DNA of 64,000 bases from Ahaetulla prasina (taxonomy: Eukaryota > Chordata > Lepidosauria > Squamata > Colubridae). Positions 10,921-21,719 of this stretch are shown in pieces. The translations under genes and the position numbers were made by a program. The stretch is from positions 4,914,435 to 4,978,434 of the forward strand of contig NC_080541.1 in assembly GCF_028640845.1 (NCBI RefSeq). Direction: 5' to 3'. Below the pieces are notes generated by a model. It saw only the letters and a list, made by a program, of their open reading frames with translations. It did not search any database and had not been told where the DNA came from. The stretch's first letter is position 1. Each line of letters opens with the position of its first letter.

Positions 10921-11215
10921 AAATAATGGATAAACTTCCATTTGTTGCTTCTTGTCCTGTCTTCAGGTGTCTTGGAGAATAAGTTAATCGTCTCTTCTTT
11001 GTGACAACCCTTCAAATACTGGAAGAAGGCTGTCATGTCATCTCAATCTTTCTCTTTGATACACTGGACATATCTAGCTCCATCATACAATTTAGCCTCC
11101 AGTCCCCTAATCCTCTTTGTTGATCTTCTCTGCACCCTTTCTAGAACCCCAGCATCCTTTTGGATCATGGCGACCAGAACTGGATGCAATTCTGACTAAT
11201 GACGGCCTAATGAAT
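10921..11215 (-). mobile_element. CR1 LINE fragment
   Basis: Minus-strand CR1 pol end: 'CTTCCATTTGTTGCTTCTTG', 'CTCCAGTCCCCTAATC', 'CTCTGCACCCTTTCTAGA'. Decayed. Confidence 0.85.
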
Positions 11216-11277
11216 GAATAATGACAGCCTCAAAAAATAGGAAGTCACCATTACAGTCGTAACTCAAGGACTACCGG

Positions 11278-11513
11278 TAGCATCTAATCAAGGAGAGAAC
11301 CAGCCTAGAACTAAGAAGAAATTTCTTGACAGTTAGAAAAATATATCAGTGGAACAACTTGCCTCCAGAAATTGGGAATGTTCCAACAGTTTTAAAGAAG
11401 AGATTGGACAACTATTTGTCTGAAATGGAATAGGGTTTCCTGCCTAAGCAGGGGGTTGGCCTAGAAGTCCTCCAAGGTCTCTTCCAACTCTGCTATTCTG
11501 TTATTCTGAATCA
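11278..11513 (+). mobile_element. CR1 LINE 3' end
   Basis: From 'ATCAAGGAGAGAACCAGCC' to 'TTCCAACTCTGCTATTCTG'. The scrap before it (11249-11277) is the terminal sequence of the element at 18237. Confidence 0.85.
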
Positions 11514-11724
11514 CCACGGCTCTCAATAAAACTTCAGAGATCAAAAATGATCTTCCTGATAGCCTTTATTTTACCTTGAAGGCTTCTCTGACCGTTCCAT
11601 TACGCAGAAGTACAACTTTTCAGAGCAATGACACTGCCTGTTAAGACAGACCATCATTGAAGATGACAGGAGCAGACAAAGTGAATCAACGCAATCATGT
11701 TCCTTGGCTGTCTGAAGCTGGATA

Positions 11725-12147
11725 TGTTGTGACCAAGGCCCAAGTAGTGATTACTAAACACAATTTGGTCCTCAAAAAACTTATTTTATTAAAACAGCTG
11801 AGAATTAATTCATTCGCCACTTTGTCCAAAACAAAATTCTTCATAAACAGTCCTTAGGCCTTATCACCAACCTTCAGTGTTTTTGGCAACCTCTCAAAGG
11901 CTTTTCTTGGCAAAAGCCCCACAATGTTCAAGAGACGTTGACAAGAAGACAGAAATCAACCTTGCTTTCTTACAAAGAACCAAATGACTCGTTGCTGCTC
12001 TTTTAAGCCTTATGGGAGGGGCCAATCATCTCCTGGCCTTACTCCTGAGTCGTCCTTTTTGCTTTAGCTGTTCTTGCCTTCTGGCCACTCTTCTCATGCG
12101 TGCACTAGGAATAGGTTCCTCCTGTTCTTCTGCCTCTCTGCTGTGGG
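11725..12147 (-). mobile_element. LTR 3, 5'-truncated
   Basis: Same subfamily as LTR 8 (51.7 kb), reversed. The 3' end TGTTGTGACC is intact at 11725, but about 200 bases of the LTR 5' part are missing. The shared frame survives at its end (EEQEEP...SARMRR, stop). Imperfect direct repeats of about 85 bases (11641-11724, 12169-12255) flank it. Confidence 0.75.
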
Positions 12148-12365
12148 ATGTTTTAGAGCAGGGAAATGCCACATAAGACAGACCATCACTGGTAATGTCA
12201 GTAGCAGATGAAGTGAATCAACATAGGTAACCGTATTCCTTTGGTGTCTGAAACTAGATGGATAGGACAGATGTAGTTTTATGAAGCTGGTTTGAAGGGG
12301 TCCTTCACTTTAAACAAAGCACTTTTTCGAAACTTCACCCGCAGTTATTCATGAGAATTTAATTA

Positions 12366-12712
12366 ACGCTCAGTGGCTAGGACGCTGAGCTTTTTGATCA
12401 AAAGGTCAGCAGTCCAGCGGTTCAAATCCCTAGTGCTGCAAAACAGGGTGACTCCCGTTACTTGTCCCAGCTTCTGCCAACCTACAGTTCGAAAGCACGT
12501 AAAAAATGCAAGTGGAAAAATAGGGACCACCTTTGGTGGGAAGGTAACAGCATTCTGTGCACCTTTGGCGTTGAGTCATGCCGGCCACACGACCACGGAG
12601 ATGTCTTTGGGCAGCGCTAGCTCTTCGGCTTTGAAATGGAGATGAGCACCGCCCCCTAGAGTCGGGAACGACTAGCACATACGTGCAAGGGGAACCTTTT
12701 ACCTTTACCTTT
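12366..12712 (+). mobile_element. tRNA-derived SINE (long form)
   Basis: Head 'CAGTGGCTAGGACGCTGAGC', B box 'GGTTCAAATCC', body 'GAGTCATGCCGGCCACACGA', end 'GGAACCTTTTACCTTTACCT'. A full-length reversed copy lies at 14453. Confidence 0.82.
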
Positions 12713-13323
12713 AGGTCACCAAAATCCTATTTCAAGCTGCAGATGGATTGAAGGTGTATAATTGTAACCACTCTCTTTCCCTGGTTCTTCTAAAAGAGGT
12801 CAGATGTCTTCAGGAGAAGATCTCAGGCAAGCAAGTTCAGTAGATGACACCTCCTACTCGCTCCCCCTCCTGCCTGTGCTTTTCTTTTCATCTTGTCTTC
12901 TCAGCTCTCCCTGGGCTGCACAGTCACCATCCAAAGTGAGAGATCTAGGGAGGCCTTTATCACACCATTTCCGCTGGTATTTTTAGCTGGGGTAAGGGAT
13001 TTACCACCCGATAGCTCTAATTATCACACTCGCAAATCTAGTGTAGTTGGGGGCGGAGGAGACACAAATGCATAGGGGTTTGTGGGTGAGGGGGGTCTTT
13101 TTAAATGAGGGATAGTGAATTGAAAATAAAAAGCAACTTGTGAAATGATAATCAGGGTGATAAAATCACAAAATAAGAAAGCTATGCTTTCAGAGGCCTA
13201 TTCTTCTGGGTTGTTGTTGTTTTTTCTTTTTCACTTGCAAAGTTGTGTCATTTGGGTGACTTCTTATCCTGCATTCTTTCAACACCCACCAGAATATTTT
13301 TTTTAAAAAAAAAATGTTCAGAG
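12713..13323. other. Unique sequence
   Basis: No coding or repeat signal recognised. Confidence 0.5.
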
Positions 13324-13331
13324 ATCTGAAG

Positions 13332-13595
13332 CAGTGGTGAAATCCATTTTTTTTAACTTACCGGTTCTGTGGACGTGGCTTGGTGGGCATGGTGTGGCTT
13401 GGTGGGCATGGCAGGGGAAGGATACTGCAAAATCCCCATTCCCTCCTCACTCCTGGGGGAAGGATATTGCAAAATCTCCATTCCCTCCCCACTCTGCGGC
13501 CAGCCAGAGGTGGTATTTGCCGGTTCTCCAAACTTCTCAAAATTTCCGCTACCGGTTCTCCAGACCCTGTCAGAACCTGCTGGATTTCACCCCTG
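13332..13595. mobile_element. hAT-like MITE
   Basis: CAGTGGTGAAATCCA...TGGATTTCACCCCTG inverted ends, with flanks ATCTGAAG and GTCTGGAG (6/8). Short form with two 41-bp units. Confidence 0.82.
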
Positions 13596-13603
13596 GTCTG
13601 GAG

Positions 13604-14035
13604 GCTAAACCATACAATGAATAGTTAAGGAAACTAGTTATGTCTAGTCTCAGAGGTGTAACAACTGTTTACACTGAAAAGTGTAACAACTGGTTTGCCC
13701 AGCACTGGAAATGTGCTTGTGGGCCATCTGCGCATGTGTGCGGTGTCACAAAACATAACAATTCGCTTGTGTGCACCATCTGCGCATGTGGCATTAAAAA
13801 CACAGCAATATTTCTCCCTCTCCTTTTCCCTTTCTTCTCTCTCTCTCTCTTTTCCTCCCTTCTCTTCCTACCTGTCCCTCTACTCCTCTCTCCCTTCCTT
13901 TTCCATTGTTGTGTCCATTTTCAATTCAATATTTTGTCAAGATGGTATTCAATCTTATATTTACCCACATTTTCCTTTCAATTTCTTTTCTATTTTGCTG
14001 GTTAGACATATATTATCCTTAATGGCCTAGGGTTG
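13604..14035. other. Unique sequence with a CT-rich tract
   Basis: Pyrimidine tract at about 13808-13905. No gene recognised. Confidence 0.5.
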
Positions 14036-14241
14036 GATTTTTTTTTATAAATTTAATTTTAATGGGGTTTTGTATTTTAACTATAGTTTTAAATTTGGCC
14101 TAATGGAATAAGTTTTTTAAATGTTGTTTTAACATGTATTTATATTATATTTTATGTTTTATAAGGCTGTAAACTGCCCTGAGTCCTTCGGGAGATAGGG
14201 CAGTATAAAAGTTTGAATAATAAATAAATAAATAAATAAAT
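14036..14241 (+). mobile_element. L2-like LINE 3' end
   Basis: 3' untranslated end: 'GGCTGTAAACTGCCCTGAGT', 'CTTCGGGAGATAGGGCAGTA', then (AATA)n. It is the complement of the ends at 21.7, 48.3, 54.7 and 59.8 kb. Confidence 0.85.
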
Positions 14242-14452
14242 GTACATTTATATAGTACCTCTTTTTTCATTTTGCCCCACCTTTTTCATTTACTCAAATG
14301 TCATCTGGGTTTCTAGTTTGTTTTGGTCTTTTCTCTCGTTTATTTTTATTCATAATTCTTTTCTAGCTGATCATAAAAATGTTTCCATGTCTTTAAATAC
14401 ACCGATTCCTCTTTATCTTTTATTCTTAATGTTAGTCTGTTCATTTCTGCTA

Positions 14453-14812
14453 AGGTAAAGGTAAAGGTTCCCCTCGCACATACGTGCTAGTCGTTGCCGA
14501 CTCTAGGGGGCGGTGCTCATCTCCGTTTCAAAGCCGAAGAGCCAGCGCTGTCCGAAGACGTCTCCATGGTCATGTGGCTGGCATGACTCAATGCCAAAGG
14601 TGCATGGAACGCTGTTACCTTCCCACCAAAGGTGGTCCCTATTTTTTCTACTTGCATTTTTACATGCTTTTGAAACTGCTAGGTTGGCAGAAGCTGGGAC
14701 AAGCAACGGGAGCTCACCCCATTACACGGCAGCACTAGGGATTCGAACCGCCGAGCTGCCAACCTTTCGATCAACAAGCTCAACGTCCTAGCCCCTGAGC
14801 CACCACGTCCCC
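14453..14812 (-). mobile_element. Full-length tRNA-derived SINE with 13-bp TSD
   Basis: Minus strand: head 'GGGGACGTGGTGGCTCAGGG', B box 'CGGTTCGAATCC', tail CTTTACCTTTACC. Flanked by a perfect 13-bp duplication TTCATTTCTGCTA (14440-14452, 14813-14825), as expected for LINE-driven insertion. Confidence 0.93.
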
Positions 14813-14825
14813 TTCATTTCTGCTA

Positions 14826-15269
14826 GGGCTTCTGCTAAGTAGAAGGGACTAACTCGCCATTTTTTTCCCATTAAGAAAATGGAATAACTCACAAAAGATT
14901 ATTATAAAGTTGCCACATTGAAGTGGAACAAACAGGTAATGTGACATTTCTGGGGTGGGAAAGAAACAGAACTATTTTAAGGCATAATTAACAATGAGCA
15001 GATGGATATTCCCAGATCGGTCTTACCTGGATAAAGGACACTTGGTCCTTCATTTTTGCATTCTGGGGGGGAAAAAAAGAGATTTATGTAGCTCAGTTTA
15101 AAGACCCCTAGTTTAAAGAATTCACCAATAAGGTTTTATTATTCAGGTTCCAACTTTCTGAACATTAACCCTTTACCTTCCTAACAATACACCTGACCAA
15201 TGAGATCCATGTGAGTTTTTCAGGGTTGTATTGTGCATAGGCATTGACAGGTAAAACAAAAACATTTTA
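14826..15269. other. Unique sequence
   Basis: Nothing recognised. Confidence 0.5.
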
Positions 15270-15677
15270 GGGAGTCAGTTTGGTCTGGGGTTAGGGCACT
15301 AGGATAGAAACCAGGAGACAGTGAATTCTAGTCCCACCTTAGGCAGGAATGTTGCCTGGGTGACTTTGGGCCAATCACCAGGAGATGGTGAATTTTAGTT
15401 CCACTTTAGGCAAGAAAGGCAGCTAGATGTCTTAGGGCCAATCACCAGGAAATGGTGAGTTGTAGTCCTGCCTTAGGCAAGAAAGCCAGCTGGATGTCTT
15501 AGGGCCAATCACCAGGAGCCTGTGAGTTCAAGTTCCATTTTAGGCATCAAAGCCAAATGGATAAGCTTGGGCTGATCACTTGGAGATTGTGAATTCTAGT
15601 CCTGCCTTAGGCATGAAAGCCAGCTGGGTGACTTTGGGCCAAACACCAGGAGCCTGTGAGTTCAAGTCCCATTTTAG
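15270..15677 (+). mobile_element. tRNA-derived SINE with tandemly expanded middle
   Basis: Head 'GGGAGTCAGTTTGGTCTGGG' and a B-box-like 'GAATTCTAGTCCCACC'. The segment 'AGCTGGGTGACTTTGGGCCA' plus 'ATCACCAGGAGATGGTGA' then repeats about five times (unit about 65-75 bp). The 3' end is missing. A MITE end (CAGTGGTGAAATC) begins at 15678. Confidence 0.75.
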
Positions 15678-15733
15678 CAGTGGTGAAATCTGAACCGGTT
15701 TGCTATCGTAGATTTACAAATGCACAGTACTCA

Positions 15734-16305
15734 TGTCGTGTCCCACTCCTCCGCTGACGGCCGGGTCAGGGAAATCCGAATCAGGCTTGCCTCTGCAGCT
15801 CTGCCCAAAGTCCTAGCAAAGTCCTCAGAGCAGGCAGGAGACCAGAAAGTGACTTCAGCAAGATAAGTTCGACTTTGCCTGACTCAGAGACTGCCAGAAA
15901 GCAGATCCTTTATATAGGCCATGGGGTGTGGCTCCATGACTCAGCACTCATTAAGGCCTGCCCCTCCCTTCCTTCTGTTGCCTCTGCCTATCCAATCTTC
16001 TGATGCGAGGGTCACTCCAATCAGCTGTTGGAAGTAAACTTTCCTCAGGCTCACATGCTGTGGAGGAGGGGGAGGGGTCTAGCTGCTCCGTTTGCCTGGG
16101 CATGGAGTCAGGGCTGGGGCCGGGGGATGCTCCCTCCTCTGCAGCCTGCTTGGGCATGGAGCCAGGGCTGGGACCGGGAGATGCCCCCTCCTCTGCAGCT
16201 TGTCTGGGCATGGAGCCAGGACTGGGGCCGGGAGGCATACATTCCTCCGTGTTCGGGAGCAGATAAGCAGACCCCGGCTGCAGTGAGAGCGGACAAGACA
16301 CAACA
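15734..16305 (-). mobile_element. Solo LTR 4 (TSD ACTCA)
   Basis: Minus orientation TGTTGTGTC...ACACGACA, flanked by perfect ACTCA (15729-15733, 16306-16310). TATA box CTATATAAAGG near 15908 (minus). The shared frame is intact (15951-16301) with three copies of a PGPSPGSMP-type peptide repeat, ending QQKEGRGRP and stop. Confidence 0.92.
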
Positions 16306-16313
16306 ACTCAGTT

Positions 16314-16610
16314 CAGTGACGGGTTTCATTTTTTTTTTACTACCGGTTCTGTGGGTGTGGCTTCATGGGCTTGGCTTGGTATATTGTAAAAGGATACTGT
16401 ACAGGATACTGTAAAATCTCCTTTCCCTCCCCAATCCAGGGGAAGGATACTGCAAAATCCCCATTTCCTCCCGATCAGCTGGGATTTGGGAGGCAGAGAA
16501 TAGATGGGGGTGGGGCCAGTCAGCATTTTTACTACCGGTTCTCCGAACTACTCAAAATTTCTGCTACCCGTCCTCTAGAACTGGTCAGAACCTGCTGAAA
16601 CCCACCTCTG
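16314..16610. mobile_element. hAT-like MITE (TSD ACTCAGTT)
   Basis: CAGTGACGGGTTTCA...TGAAACCCACCTCTG with a perfect 8-bp duplication ACTCAGTT (16306-16313, 16611-16618). The left duplication overlaps the right ACTCA of LTR 4, so it landed at the LTR edge. Confidence 0.92.
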
Positions 16611-16639
16611 ACTCAGTTGATACTTTCTACAGAACACAA

Positions 16640-16830
16640 GAATAACAGAGTAACAACAATAGAGGTGGAAGGGCTCTTGGAGGTTTTCTCATCCAACTCA
16701 AGCAGGAAATCTTATACAATCCCAGTCAAATGGTTGTCCAATCTCTTTTTGAAAGCCTCCAGTGATGGAGCAACCACAACTTCTGCAAGCAAGCTGTTCA
16801 ATTGGTCAATTTGTTCTCACTGTCATGAAT
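16640..16830 (-). mobile_element. CR1 LINE 3' end
   Basis: 'GGTGGAAGGGCTCTTGGAGG' through 'GTTCTCACTGTCATGAA' on the minus strand. It abuts a second CR1 copy in the same orientation. Confidence 0.85.
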
Positions 16831-17740
16831 AACAGAATAACAGAGTTGGAAGGGACCTTGGAGGTCTTCAAGTCAACCCTCTGCTCAACCATTCTGAACA
16901 AATGTCTGTCCAATCTCTTCCTTAAAACTTCCAGTGGTGGAGCGCACACAATGTCTAGAGGCAAGTTGTTCCACTGGTTAATTGTTCTCACTGTCATGAA
17001 ATTTCTCCTTGTTTCTAAGTTGCTTCTCTCCTTGATGAGTTTCCATCCATTGCTTATTGTCCTGCCTCCTCTTGCTTTGGAGAACAGACTGTTGTGCCTC
17101 GTCCTCCCTCCTCTCCTCAGCCAGGCCCCTCCCGTCTCCACCCGAGCCTGTTATCAAACTCCGAGTCTGAAAATGAAGATGAACGGCCTGTCATGCCTCC
17201 AGCCCCCGGCCCTTGCCCCATGTCCGGAGAGGATGTCAGGAGTGAACAGACAAGCCCGATAAACTTCACTCCAACAGCGTGTGAGCAGGAAGCCAGCCAC
17301 GTGCTGGAATTACTGACAGCAGATCCAACTGAAGAAAATTCAAAGTAGGAGGATCCTCGCTTCTGGAGATCTGAGAGGCGACGCCAGCAGAAGGAAGGGA
17401 GGGGCAGGCCTGGATAAATGCTGAGTCATGGAGCCACACTCCACAGCCTATATAAAGGACCTGCTTTTGGCATTCCAACCTTGAGTCAAGCAAAGTCTCA
17501 TCTAGTTTGCTGATATCGGACTCTATCGCTGAAGTCACAACTTGGACTCCTGCCTGCCCTGATAAACCTCGAAGGAATTTGACAAGCTGCAGAGGCTTCG
17601 TTGCGATGTTTGATACGGATTTCCTTGACCCGGTCATTGGAGGGGGAGGGGGACACGACACAGACTGACCCCATCTTCTCTGTGGCAGCCCCTCAAATAT
17701 TGGGACATTGCTATCGTATCACCTCTACTGTCGCCGTTCT
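16831..17740 (-). mobile_element. CR1 LINE 3' end split by LTR 5
   Basis: CR1 sequence 16831-17089 continues at 17666 with 'TGACCCCATCTTCTCTGTGG'. LTR 5 separates the halves. The join reproduces the CR1 order seen at 32.3 and 61.2 kb. Confidence 0.9.
17090..17660 (+). mobile_element. Solo LTR 5 (TSD CAGAC)
   Basis: TGTTGTGCC...ACACGACA with perfect CAGAC flanks (17085-17089, 17661-17665), inside a CR1. TATA box CTATATAAAGG near 17449. The shared frame carries a premature TAG near 17346 where LTR 9 has TGG. The basic tail (ERRRQQKEGRGRPG) remains readable after it. Confidence 0.93.
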
Positions 17741-18236
17741 TTTCATAATCACACCGTTTTCATCTTTTCCATGAGTTCAGCAAATATAGTTTGAAGGTAC
17801 CAATATAATCCATAAAGTTGATATATTATATGAATAGAAGCCAGAACTCTGGTGTCCTTGCCAAGGACTTTGATGAAAACAGAGGTTCTTCAGGAAGCAT
17901 CAAACCGTTCTGACATTAACATTGATTTAAATAAAACTAAGGAAAATAAACTATACAGTGAAGGTGAGTGCCCCTTCGTGTGTTTCAAAATTTCGAACGT
18001 GTTTTATATTTTATTTCATACACTGACCACTGTTTCTAGAAGAATCTAGACAGAGTATGATTTTTTCCCTCTTTCTCCAGAAAGGTTAGACGCCATTCCA
18101 CAAATCAATACTATACTAAATAAGATTCCAGTTTTAATCTTACTTGAATTCCATTTTTTTTTCTTATGGTGTTATAGTTCAAAGATTGATTTGCCAGCCT
18201 CTGAGAAGATGGTAAGGAGCATAAACAAAATGATGT
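17741..18236. other. Unique sequence
   Basis: AT-rich. No gene recognised. Confidence 0.5.
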
Positions 18237-18731
18237 AGGTAGTCCTCGACTTTTTAGGTAGTCCTTGACTTAAAACCATAACTGAGCCCGGAATTACGGT
18301 TGCAAATCATGGCAGTCATTAAATGAATCCATGTGATCGCACCTGATTTTTTGATTTTTTTTTACAGCGACGGTTAAATGAATCCGGAAGTCATTAAGCA
18401 AGCACAGCGGTTGTTAAGAAAACCCTTCAGTCATTAAGCAAATCAGTTTTTACCCGATGGGTGTTTTTTTTTTTTTGCTGGAAATCAAAAATAAATGTTG
18501 GTTTCCATTAAAAAGAAATCACAAATCATGACAACGTTGTAAACAGAGTCGTAAACAGCCATAAATGTGGGTTTGTTATCAAGTGTCCGAAATGAGATCT
18601 TGCCGTGTCAATGTGGGGGAGGGGTGAAGCTCCTCAGAACTTTGAAATCAGTCATATATAGCCCGGGGGGGGAGGGGTGTTCTTTCATAAGGTCCCTTTT
18701 CAACTGGTCATAAATCAAGGACTACTTGTAT
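18237..18731. mobile_element. TIR element, unclassified (possible TA target)
   Basis: Left end 'GGTAGTCCTTGACTTAAAAC' and right end 'ATAAATCAAGGACTACTTG' are inverted. TA flanks both ends. No transposase. A terminal scrap recurs at 11249. Confidence 0.65.
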
Positions 18732-18744
18732 ATCTCAAATGTGC

Positions 18745-18835
18745 TTTTTTTTTTTTTTTCAAGAGGCAACTGGACTTTCTGGTTTTTCTTTGAAAACATT
18801 TTGCTCCTCATTCAAGAAACTTCAGTGGTCGTAAG
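18745..18835 (-). repeat. Hammerhead-like repeat, family C (degraded)
   Basis: 'AGAGGCAACTGGACTTTCTG' and 'CTCATTCAAGAAACTTCAG' are the reverse of family C. The core is CTGAAGT...GCAAAATG, so both the loop and GAAAC are mutated. Confidence 0.5.
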
Positions 18836-19321
18836 TGGAACGTCAAACAGTTACTAAACAAACGGTTGACTCTCTGTAATACACTTGAAATAAAATGGAA
18901 CTATGATTTCCAGCGGCCTCAAAATTGTTACTGCAGCATATAACAGTTGTTCCCCCTGATTTTACAATCACATCACACTTCCAGGCCAAGTTTTCCGCGA
19001 CCTTAGTATTCAATTTCTCTTCTTCTAAAATGCAGGATATTCAAGGGGTGTCTGTTGAATTTCTTCGGATATTAAATTTAATAGCTGGAACAGACAGAAC
19101 ACACAGTTGTAGTTGATTGTTCGGAGAGGTATGGCTCCTGCATGAGGCAATCTGCGCTGTGATTGGTTGCTGTGGGTGTAAAGGGGGAGTTTCCCTTTTT
19201 TCCCGCCTTTTTCTTCTGAGTGTTCTGTATGCTGTTTGAAATTTACCTCATGATATATACGATAAATATATATATACATATATACATACTTGTATGTATG
19301 TCTGCGTGTGTGTGTGTGTAT
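18836..19321. other. Unique sequence with AT repeats
   Basis: TA/CATA tracts at 19250-19320, and 'TGTTCTGTATGCTGTTTGAA' at about 19222 recurs in the palindrome right arm at about 20188. Confidence 0.5.
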
Positions 19322-19535
19322 AGGGGTGCAGTGGCCTAGAGGTGGAGTTCTCGCCTCACAATCAGGAGGCTGTGAGTTTGATCCTAGGTAGAGGCAGATA
19401 TTTCTCTTCTCTGGGCACAATGAGAATATATCTGCTGAACAAAACTCCGCATTGGCAACAGGAAGGGCATCCGGCCAATAAACACTCTGCTAGCTCCATT
19501 CAGTTACCCAGGGATTATGGGTTCATTAAAAAATG
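19322..19535 (+). mobile_element. tRNA-derived SINE with RTE-like tail
   Basis: Head 'GGGGTGCAGTGGCCTAGAGG', B box 'GAGTTTGATCCTA', tail 'CAGGAAGGGCATCCGGCC', then (GAT)n. GTGTGTATA-like sequences on both sides may be its target duplication. Confidence 0.8.
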
Positions 19536-19945
19536 ATGATGATGTGTGTATGTGTATAACATCTATATTTACAGCAGAGGAGATAGTCAGGAACACAAGA
19601 ATATTTAAATTTTAAAATTTTAAACAGCATATAGAACATTCAATAGAAAAAGGTAGAAAAATTTAAATATAGATGTTAAGAGTGTGTGTGTGTGTGTGTT
19701 CAGACAGAATGCAGAATAAAATAAATTTCTGTCAGGGAATTGCATAGCAAATGTCCAAATGAAGTCAGAGAAGCTGACACAAACTTGTAGTTTTATATAA
19801 ATATACTTATTTCAGACAATATACAGAACACTGATACACACATAAGCATAGATATACACACACACACATATATATACACATATACTCCTATGTAGGTCTT
19901 TGGTTATTCGTGTTTTCTCCCGCGTAAAATTGGAAGTGTCTTGGC

Positions 19946-19979
19946 GACGTTTCGACGAAGTCTCATTCGTCATCTTCAG
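19946..19979 (-). ncRNA. Candidate hammerhead ribozyme core, family B (minus)
   Basis: Minus strand: CTGAAGA, T, GACGAA, loop TGAGAC, TTCGTC, GAAACGTC. Stem II is six perfect Watson-Crick pairs and the core and GUC triplet are intact. Outer helix: GC/GC next to the core, then GAAG/CTTC across an internal loop. One extra nucleotide follows CTGAAGA relative to the textbook core. Confidence 0.6.
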
Positions 19980-20025
19980 GCTTCAGCTTCGTCCTTCTGG
20001 GAGCAAAGCTCCACGAAGCTGAAGC

Positions 20026-20059
20026 CTGAAGATGACGAATGAGACTTCATCGAAACGTC
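20026..20059 (+). ncRNA. Candidate hammerhead ribozyme core, family B (plus)
   Basis: CTGAAGA 20026-20032, stem II GACGAA/TTCATC (one C-to-T change giving an A mismatch, at a former CpG), GAAACGTC 20052-20059. It is the mirror copy of the minus-strand core in the same palindrome. Confidence 0.55.
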
Positions 20060-20202
20060 GCCAAGACACTTCCAATTTTATGTGGGAGAAAATCCGAATA
20101 ACCAAAGACCTACATACAAACACCCGTGAAAACCTCAGGAAATATATATATATATATTTGTTTTCTGAGGTTATATATATAGGAGTGTTCTGTATGCTGT
20201 TT

Positions 20203-21306
20203 GAAATAAATATATTTATTTATATAAAACTACAAGTTTGTGTCAGCATCTCTGACTTCATTTGGACAGTTGCTGTGCAATTCCCTGACAGAAATTCATT
20301 TTATTCTGCATTCTTTCTGAAAATTGTTAACCTGCAGCCTTTGTCTGTGGTTTTATCCATTCCTTCTATTTTTATGTTTGCTCAAAATTTGGGAAGGATT
20401 TCTCTGTCCTTCCAAAAAAAAAAAAAAAGTCATAAAAAGTATCACAGAGCATTATATCAAGAGCAGACACTTTTGGTCTCCTACTGAAAGTTTTAATTTG
20501 ATGGAGAATCACTGACCAAAGCAAATAAGGAGAGCACTAAATATTGGTGTTAAATAAATGCAAAGTCACAGCTTCAAGTTCCAATTTTCTTTCTCGGGAG
20601 TTCTTACAAGATCTTACAGAACTGTTGTTGGGTGTTTTTTTCTTTTTCTTTTTTTTTGCTTTGAGTGTTGAATTAGTCTCGTTGTCAATCACACCTTTCT
20701 AGGTTTTACATAATAGAAAAATATACAAAAACCTCTCCCCGTGCAATTCTTTAAGGATAAATAAATTTATTTATATAAAACTACAAGTTTGTGTCAGCAT
20801 CTCTGACTTCATTTGGGCAGTTGCTGTTCAATTCCCTGACAGAAATTCATTTTATTCTGCATTCTTTCTGAAAATTGTTAACCTGCAGCCTTTTTCTGCG
20901 GTTTTATCCATTCCTTCCATTTTTATGTTTGCTTAAAATTTGGGAAGGATTTCTCTGTCCTTCCAAAAAAAAAAAAAAAGTCATAAAAAGTATCACAGAG
21001 CATTATATCAAGAGCAGACACTTTTGATCTCCTACTGAAAGTTTTAATTTGATGGAGAATCACTGACCAAAGCAAATAAGGAGAGCACTAAATATTGGTG
21101 TTAAATAAATGCAAAGTCACAGCTTCAAGTTCCAATTTTCTTTCTCGGGAGTTCTTACAAGATCTTACAGAACTGTTGTTGGGTGTTTTTTGCTTTTTTT
21201 TTGCTTTGAGTGTTGAATTAGTCTCGTTGTCAATCACACCTTTCTAGGTTTTACATAATAGAAAAATATACAAAACCTCTCCCCGTGCAATTCTTTAAGG
21301 ATAAAT
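20203..21306. repeat. Tandem duplication of a 545-551-bp unit
   Basis: 20203-20755 and 20756-21306 are near-identical ('CTACAAGTTTGTGTCAGCAT' at 20230 and 20781). Differences are a few substitutions and short indels in T and A tracts. The first unit begins inside the palindrome right arm. Confidence 0.93.
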
Positions 21307-21719
21307 GAATGCCTCAGGAGATTTAGCAAATATCTTCTAACGGCATCATTTATGTTTTTCTTCAGGGTATTTTTTTTTAAAGTCCTTGTAATCCTAATCT
21401 TGGTTTTGTGTGGTAACAATAGAGTGTGTTCCTTCTGTGAATGTGAAACTCTTCTCGTGGTTATTTTAAAAATGTAAAACGTAATACAATACAATATAAA
21501 TAAAATGTATTGTTTATTATTTATTATATGGCTGTCTCGCGGACTCTGATCACTTTATAGAAATAAAACTTTAAATCCAAAACTGAATAAGCCACGACCC
21601 CACTGGTGACAACAACCGGACCTACAACTTGATGGGCTCTGAATCGGGCTGGGGTCCCCAGGTCCATGGACAGAAACAAGTCTTCAAGACCTTTCAAAAG
21701 TACGTCAAAGTAGGGACCA

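Larger units (their letters stand above)
19699..20321. repeat. 620-bp palindrome carrying a ribozyme-like motif on both strands
   Basis: Arms pair about a centre near 20010. Outer arms ('TTCAGACAGAATGCAGAATA' and its complement ending 20321) flank inner arms of about 100 bases ('GGTCTTTGGTTATTCG') with few mismatches. The arms differ mainly by CA/TA tracts between 19830 and 19895. Confidence 0.85.
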
